This document shows, one piece after another, positions 8,512 through 11,023 of a stretch of 11,023 nt of DNA. A program made the position numbers and the translations under genes. The DNA is from Ruminococcaceae bacterium UBA6855 (GTDB taxonomy: Bacteria > Bacillota > Clostridia > Oscillospirales > Acutalibacteraceae): assembly GCA_002451755.1 (NCBI GenBank), contig DKDF01000090.1:7302-18324 (forward strand), written 5' to 3'. The stretch's first letter is position 1. Every line of letters begins with the position of its first letter. The notes under the pieces were generated by a model. The model was not told where the DNA came from, searched no databases, and worked only from the letters and a program-made list of their open reading frames with translations.

Positions 8512-8537
8512 TAAGGGACTGCATCAGCAGCCCCTTA
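8512..8537 (-). terminator. Hairpin between rplT and the methyltransferase gene, weak terminator or attenuator
   Basis: On the minus strand the sequence forms an 11-bp stem, TAAGGGGCTGC with GCAGTCCCTTA (one G-U pair), closed by the tetraloop TGAT. It is followed only by TTTCATATC, so the U-tract is short and interrupted. It lies 39 nt after the rplT stop and about 20 nt before the next start. I infer partial termination that lowers expression of the downstream genes relative to the ribosomal proteins. It could instead be an mRNA 3'-end stabiliser for rplT. Confidence 0.55.
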
Positions 8538-8576
8538 ACTTTCAGATTGAGTCTCTACCCGAAAATCTCCGATCAC

Positions 8577-8933
8577 TTACTTGAGGGCAGCCTTGGCCTG
8601 CTCGGTCAGAGCGGTGAAAGCGGCGGGATCGCTGATGGCGATCTCGGAGAGCATCTTGCGGTTGAGATCGATGCCGGTCTTCTTCAGACCGTTGATGAAC
8701 GTGGAATAGTTCATGCCGTTGAGCTTCGCGGCAGCGGAGATTCTGGTGATCCACAGGCTGCGGAAGTCACGCTTCTTCTGCTTGCGGCCGATGTAAGCGT
8801 ACTGGCCGCTCTTCATGACAGCCTGCTTGGCGGTCTTGAAAAGGCTGTGCTTTGAGCCATAGTAGCCCTTGGCAAGCTTCAGAACTTTATTTCTTCTCTT
8901 GCGAGTCATTGTTGCACCTTTGATACGTGCCAT
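8577..8933 (-). CDS. rplT: 50S ribosomal protein L20
   Basis: L20 binds 23S rRNA early in large-subunit assembly, and in both Bacillus and E. coli it represses its own operon by binding mRNA. The 118-residue length is standard. The protein is strongly basic at the N-terminus (TRKRRNKVLKLAKGYYG) and has the conserved core RDFRSLWITRI and INAAAKLNG-like segment (here ISAAAKLNGM). The ATG at 8931-8933 has GGAGG 9 nt upstream. It is 42 nt after rpmI. An L20-type leader sits upstream of infC, so this protein is the likely regulator of the whole operon. Confidence 0.97.
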   Translation of the reverse strand: MARIKGATMTRKRRNKVLKLAKGYYGSKHSLFKTAKQAVMKSGQYAYIGRKQKKRDFRSLWITRISAAAKLNGMNYSTFINGLKKTGIDLNRKMLSEIAISDPAAFTALTEQAKAALK

Positions 8934-8975
8934 GGTTTTCTACCTCCGAATAATTAATGAGTGGTTGGCTGTCTC

Positions 8976-9173
8976 TTATTTGTAAGGGATAAGCTTCTTG
9001 ATCTGCTTGACGTTGGTGGTGTCTGCAACAGAGGTCTTGCGAAGATTTCTCTTACGCTTTGTGCTCTTCTTGGTAAGGATGTGAGACTTGTTTGCGTGTG
9101 CACGTATCGGCTTACCGTTTTTTGACAGCTTGAAGCGCTTTTTAGCACCGCTGTGAGTTTTGATCTTGGGCAT
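8976..9173 (-). CDS. rpmI: 50S ribosomal protein L35
   Basis: L35 is a small basic protein of the large ribosomal subunit. The 65 residues begin with the canonical MPKIKTHSGAKKRFK and stay lysine/arginine-rich to the end. The ATG at 9171-9173 has a near-perfect AAGGAGG site about 10 nt upstream. The gene sits between infC and rplT, the near-universal order. A compact CCGGTA/TACCGG hairpin occupies the 47-nt gap before it (see separate entry). Confidence 0.97.
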   Translation of the reverse strand: MPKIKTHSGAKKRFKLSKNGKPIRAHANKSHILTKKSTKRKRNLRKTSVADTTNVKQIKKLIPYK

Positions 9174-9198
9174 GAGTTCTTTTCCTCCTTCAACTTTT

Positions 9199-9216
9199 TG
9201 ACCGGTATTTTACCGG
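9199..9216 (-). promoter_or_regulatory. CCGGTA/TACCGG hairpin upstream of the rpmI ribosome binding site
   Basis: On the minus strand CCGGTA, loop AAA, TACCGG makes a 6-bp stem with a triloop, followed by TCAAAAAG. It lies between the infC stop and the AAGGAGG of rpmI. The run after it is A-rich, not T-rich, so it is not an intrinsic terminator. Its sequence is shared with a hairpin upstream of infC (9762-9777): both read CCGGTA, 2-4 nt, then ACCGGTCA. I infer a candidate site for translational control or mRNA processing; this is not demonstrated. Confidence 0.5.
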
Positions 9217-9221
9217 GATAA

Positions 9222-9740
9222 TCACTTTGCGCTCTTGGGAGCGAGGAACATGAGCATCTGGCGTCCCTCAAGCTTCGCCGGCTTCTCGACCGAGGCGATA
9301 TCCGCGCACTTCTCCGCAAACTGAGCCATTATGGTCAGTCCGAGATCGGTGTGGGTCATCTCGCGTCCGCGGAAGCGGATCGAGACCTTGGTCTTGTTGC
9401 CTGCCGACAGGAACTTTCTGGCGTGACCGACTTTCGTATCAAAATCATGTACGTCAATGTTGGGCGAAAGGCGGATCTCCTTTATCTCGATCACACGCTG
9501 ATTTTTCTTCGCTTCCTTCTCCCTCTTGGACTGCTCAAAACGATATTTGCCGTAGTCCATGATCTTACAGACGGGCGGCTTTGCCTGCGGAGCTATCTTG
9601 ACAAGGTCGAGATTTTTCTCTGCGGCAAGCTTCTGAGCCTGAGCGGCGGAAACGATACCTAACTGTTCACCGTCATTGCTTATGAGCCTGACCTCTTTGT
9701 CCGTGATCTCTTCATTGATCTGCATTTCTTTGATACCTAT
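9222..9740 (-). CDS. infC: Translation initiation factor IF-3, probable AUA start
   Basis: IF-3 binds the 30S subunit, keeps it apart from 50S and checks the start codon and initiator tRNA. From the proposed start the protein has 172 residues: an N-terminal domain (INEEITDKEVRLI through PPVCKIMDYGKYRFEQ), a lysine/glutamate-rich linker (KREKEAKKNQ) and the C-terminal domain containing KEIRLSPNIDVHDFDTK. Start choice: the strong GGAGGTG site (9747-9753) is 6 nt upstream of an in-frame ATA at 9738-9740. An ATG at 9753-9755 overlaps that site and so cannot use it, and an ATG at 9723-9725 is 21 nt beyond it. infC is known for non-AUG starts (AUU in E. coli and Bacillus), which let IF-3 repress itself. 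The ATA also aligns with the Bacillus start as I recall it. The gene itself is certain; the exact start is not. Confidence 0.9.
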   Translation of the reverse strand: MGIKEMQINEEITDKEVRLISNDGEQLGIVSAAQAQKLAAEKNLDLVKIAPQAKPPVCKIMDYGKYRFEQSKREKEAKKNQRVIEIKEIRLSPNIDVHDFDTKVGHARKFLSAGNKTKVSIRFRGREMTHTDLGLTIMAQFAEKCADIASVEKPAKLEGRQMLMFLAPKSAK

Positions 9741-9746
9741 AACCAG

Positions 9747-9753
9747 CACCTCC
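9747..9753 (-). promoter_or_regulatory. infC ribosome binding site that decides the start
   Basis: GGAGGTG on the minus strand is a 7-nt match to the 16S anti-Shine-Dalgarno. The only in-frame triplets at normal spacing are GTT, ATA and GGT, of which ATA (6 nt away) is the credible initiator. The site is also exactly complementary to a CACCTCC segment in the leader at 9868-9874. Confidence 0.75.
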
Positions 9754-9761
9754 ATATGCTC

Positions 9762-9777
9762 TGACCGGTTCTACCGG
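9762..9777 (-). promoter_or_regulatory. CCGGT/ACCGG hairpin upstream of the infC ribosome binding site
   Basis: On the minus strand CCGGT, loop AGA, ACCGG forms a 5-bp stem, followed by TCAGAGC and then the infC ribosome binding site. It starts directly after the T-tract of the leader terminator. It matches the hairpin before rpmI at 9199-9216 in both stem sequence and trailing TCA. Confidence 0.5.
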
Positions 9778-9812
9778 AAAAATCAAAGCGAGGGCACAGA
9801 GATGCCCTCGCT
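9778..9812 (-). terminator. Intrinsic terminator/attenuator in the infC leader
   Basis: On the minus strand a perfect 10-bp stem, AGCGAGGGCA with TGCCCTCGCT, encloses the loop TCTCTG and is followed by TTGATTTTT. It lies about 100 nt after the predicted transcription start and 38 nt before the infC start, so it terminates inside the leader, not after a gene. This is the expected position of the L20-responsive attenuator of Firmicutes infC operons. Confidence 0.85.
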
Positions 9813-9917
9813 CAATAATCAACAGAAATAAAAATCCGTTCTTATTGACCCGCGCGGACAAAACCCCGGAGGTGAGAGCTGCGGCACAATGCGTCACTCT
9901 GCTTTGTTGTACGCATT

Positions 9918-9946
9918 ATTTTAACAGCCCGAAGAGATTTTGTCAA
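9918..9946 (-). promoter_or_regulatory. Sigma-A-type promoter of the infC operon
   Basis: On the minus strand the -35 is a perfect TTGACA (9941-9946), the spacer is 17 bp, and the -10 is TAAAAT (9918-9923), preceded by TGT as an extended -10 element. Transcription should start near 9911. It begins 14 nt after the stop of the upstream membrane protein gene and is the best promoter in the window. Confidence 0.9.
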
Positions 9947-9959
9947 GCGGTTTTTCGGA

Positions 9960-10670
9960 TTATTTTATAAAAAGTACCGACGACGCTATTATAAACTGCG
10001 CCGCATAGTAGAGAGTGTGGTTTATAACGACATTGGGCTTCGTGTTTCCGCCCTCTTTGAAATACATATTCGACAGCACAGCATCCGAGAGGATGAACAG
10101 TATTCCGCCGACCGCCATGAGGATCCACTGCTTTGCAAAGGAATTGTTGAGCATCGCGACCGCGCTGACGGCAAAGGTCATGAACAGGAAGAAAGTGTAG
10201 ACGCCGACTATCGTTCTGAACTTGCCGAACTTGAGCTTGAGCAGCTTTTCGCTGACGATAACATTGCCTATGGCGACAACAACAGAGATTATTATCGGCA
10301 GAACAGCCGTGAGCACGCTCCAGTTGCCGGCGAATTTATAAATCGCACCTATGTAGAACACATGACCTATCATGAATGCTATGAATCCGGCGTTGAGGAA
10401 CTTCTCCATATCCTTTTCATATATCCATTTCAGATCGAGCCATATGTCGCCCGAGAGACCGAGCACAAGGCCGAACACGATGAGCCCGGCATACACCTCG
10501 TGACCCGGGTTGACCGCCGCCGCGCAGAGCGCCGTAAGCAGGAAGAAGAAGCTCGCTATCGCCTTTGAATAGAGCCCCTTGAGTCCGCCGTATTTCACGC
10601 GCAGAACAAGAAAAACGACGACCGCCGCGATGCCTGCCGCGAGCGCGGCATAAAAATATGCTGTTGACAA
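9960..10670 (-). CDS. YhhN/TMEM86-family membrane protein
   Basis: This 236-residue protein is almost entirely hydrophobic, with about eight predicted membrane spans (roughly 5-23, 37-53, 59-78, 93-110, 117-137, 152-172, 182-200, 215-235). It has YhhN-family landmarks: LSGDIWLD with D75 and D79, ILSDAVLS with D196, and HTLYYAAQFII near the C-terminus. Animal TMEM86 members and some bacterial homologues are lysoplasmalogenases that split the vinyl-ether bond of lysoplasmalogens. That activity here is an inference, though plausible since many anaerobic Clostridia make plasmalogens. I chose TTG at 10668-10670: it has AGGAGG 8 nt upstream, whereas the frame upstream to 10775 lacks a ribosome binding site and is not membrane-like. 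It probably has its own promoter and may read into the infC leader, since no clear terminator follows. Confidence 0.82.
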   Translation of the reverse strand: MSTAYFYAALAAGIAAVVVFLVLRVKYGGLKGLYSKAIASFFFLLTALCAAAVNPGHEVYAGLIVFGLVLGLSGDIWLDLKWIYEKDMEKFLNAGFIAFMIGHVFYIGAIYKFAGNWSVLTAVLPIIISVVVAIGNVIVSEKLLKLKFGKFRTIVGVYTFFLFMTFAVSAVAMLNNSFAKQWILMAVGGILFILSDAVLSNMYFKEGGNTKPNVVINHTLYYAAQFIIASSVLFIK

Positions 10671-10728
10671 AATGATATCCTCCTCGTTATACCCGCTCCT
10701 CAGACGCGGGAAAAATTCATCCGAAATG

Positions 10729-10757
10729 AGTATACAACATCCGACTCGATTCAACAA
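10729..10757 (-). promoter_or_regulatory. Candidate promoter of the YhhN-family gene
   Basis: On the minus strand a TATACT -10 (10729-10734) is preceded by a 17-bp spacer and a weak -35, TTGTTG (10752-10757). It would give a roughly 50-nt leader that contains a CCCGC/GCGGG hairpin just before the AGGAGG. The -10 is good; the poor -35 and an overlapping inverted repeat suggest a regulated promoter, which is inference. Confidence 0.5.
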
Positions 10758-10766
10758 TAAGTTGAA
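10750..10766. repeat. Perfect inverted repeat TTCAAC-N5-GTTGAA, operator-like
   Basis: Six-bp arms TTCAAC and GTTGAA flank AATAA, making a 17-bp palindrome. It covers the weak -35 of the candidate YhhN promoter, the position expected for a repressor or activator site. No regulator gene is in the window, so no protein can be proposed. Confidence 0.5.
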
Positions 10767-10832
10767 ATGTAACATTATTGCAACAGTTTTACGATTTTTG
10801 TCTTTATATTATATTCAATGCAACATTATCGC
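10766..10832. repeat. Near-direct repeat AATGYAACATTATYGC, two copies
   Basis: Copy one (10766-10781) and copy two (10817-10832) match at 14 of 16 positions, both differences being T versus C, with starts 51 bp apart (about five helical turns). Both lie upstream of the candidate YhhN promoter. They may be binding sites on one face of the helix or a trace of duplication; chance is not excluded in A+T-rich sequence. Confidence 0.4.
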
Positions 10833-10917
10833 GGCACAAAAAAGCCGCTGCACCGACAAAGCCGCGTGATGTGATTAATGGATTGGTAAATTGGGATTTG
10901 TCTATCACTCGAGTCAT
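10804..10917 (-). other. Small open frame, 37 codons, doubtful
   Basis: An ATG at 10915-10917 opens 37 codons (MTRVIDKSQFTNPL and onward) ending at a TAA at 10804-10806. The same frame is open upstream to a stop around 10940, so coding could be longer only with another start. There is no good Shine-Dalgarno before the ATG. The predicted peptide has no domain I recognise. It may be spurious, or a remnant of a repeated element crossing the window edge. Confidence 0.2.
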
Positions 10918-11023
10918 AGCAAAGTAAAGGTAAGCGACTCAACTAATTTTGATAATCATACTTTCAATAGCCACGCCGCAGTAGTAATAGCTAACTGAGA
11001 CGAGCGGGCAACATCACCGAAGC

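Larger units (their letters stand above)
9741..9911 (-). ncRNA. L20-type ribosomal protein leader of the infC operon
   Basis: About 170 nt of untranslated RNA lie between the predicted transcription start and infC. In Bacillus, L20 binds such a leader and favours premature termination, and Rfam has an L20_leader family. Seen here: a terminator hairpin (9787-9812), and an upstream segment (minus strand 9886-9876, TGCCGCAGCTC) that can pair with the 5' arm of that terminator through two 4-bp blocks, a possible antiterminator. Overlapping it is CACCTCC (9874-9868), complementary to the infC ribosome binding site. Assignment to the L20 class rests on position, the operon and the terminator, not on a covariance search. 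The transcript would control infC, rpmI, rplT and perhaps the genes beyond. Confidence 0.72.
10671..11023. other. Gene-poor right edge
   Basis: No convincing gene is visible in these 353 bases. On the minus strand two frames enter from outside the window and end quickly: 10 codons to a TAG at 10991-10993, and 21 codons (ending AAWLLKV) to a TGA at 10956-10958. Either could be the tail of an upstream gene, but neither can be identified. At 10830-10866 the bases GCGGC, GCCGC and GCCGCG recur and can form 5-6 bp stems, without a following T-run on either strand. The left part holds the YhhN promoter, inverted repeat and direct repeat listed separately. Confidence 0.5.

Noticed and set aside
10664..10693. 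Plus-strand promoter-like site, TTGACA with 18-bp spacer and TATACC
   Set aside because: The -35 is perfect but falls on the YhhN start region, the -10 is 4 of 6, and no credible gene lies downstream on the plus strand. An antisense transcript is possible but unsupported.
10830..10866. GCGGC/GCCGC repeats as an intrinsic terminator
   Set aside because: The 5-6 bp stems compete with each other and no T-run follows on either strand; the A/T run lies inside the loop.

Overview
The window is an 11 kb piece of chromosome from a low-to-mid GC Firmicute. A Clostridia member of the Oscillospirales type is most likely, judging from protein sequences, strong AGGAGG-type ribosome binding sites and gene order. 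All credible genes lie on the minus strand, so in transcription order the window reads from right to left. I see no tRNA, rRNA, CRISPR array, transposase or phage gene.

Right edge to left edge: (1) 10671-11023 has no convincing gene. It is more A+T-rich than the rest and holds short open frames running in from outside the window, a 17-bp inverted repeat and a near-direct repeat next to a promoter-like site. (2) 9960-10670 encodes a YhhN/TMEM86-family membrane protein, probably starting at TTG. (3) A near-consensus sigma-A promoter (TTGACA, 17 bp, TAAAAT) drives a roughly 170-nt leader with an intrinsic terminator, followed by infC-rpmI-rplT (IF3, L35, L20). This is an L20-leader-type autoregulated operon. 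(4) A SpoU/TrmH-type RNA methyltransferase, dprA, topA and trmFO follow at very short spacing. (5) plsX, rnc, an Elp3-like radical SAM gene and the first 101 codons of smc complete the array.

From infC to smc the genes are separated by at most about 90 nt and several overlap (ATGA or 8-bp overlaps). The translation cluster, the dprA-topA-trmFO cluster and the plsX-rnc-smc cluster, which sit apart in Bacillus subtilis, are therefore joined here in one co-directional array, possibly one long transcript with the infC leader as its main visible control point. The shared theme is core information processing: translation initiation and ribosome assembly, rRNA/tRNA modification and processing, DNA topology and chromosome organisation, plus one phospholipid synthesis step.

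Most of the window is ordinary housekeeping sequence. The parts worth a second look are regulatory: a probable AUA start codon for infC, a leader segment that could pair either with the terminator or with the infC ribosome binding site, two look-alike CCGGT/ACCGG hairpins placed just before the infC and rpmI ribosome binding sites, and the unexplained right edge. I found no clear evidence of a wholly new system.
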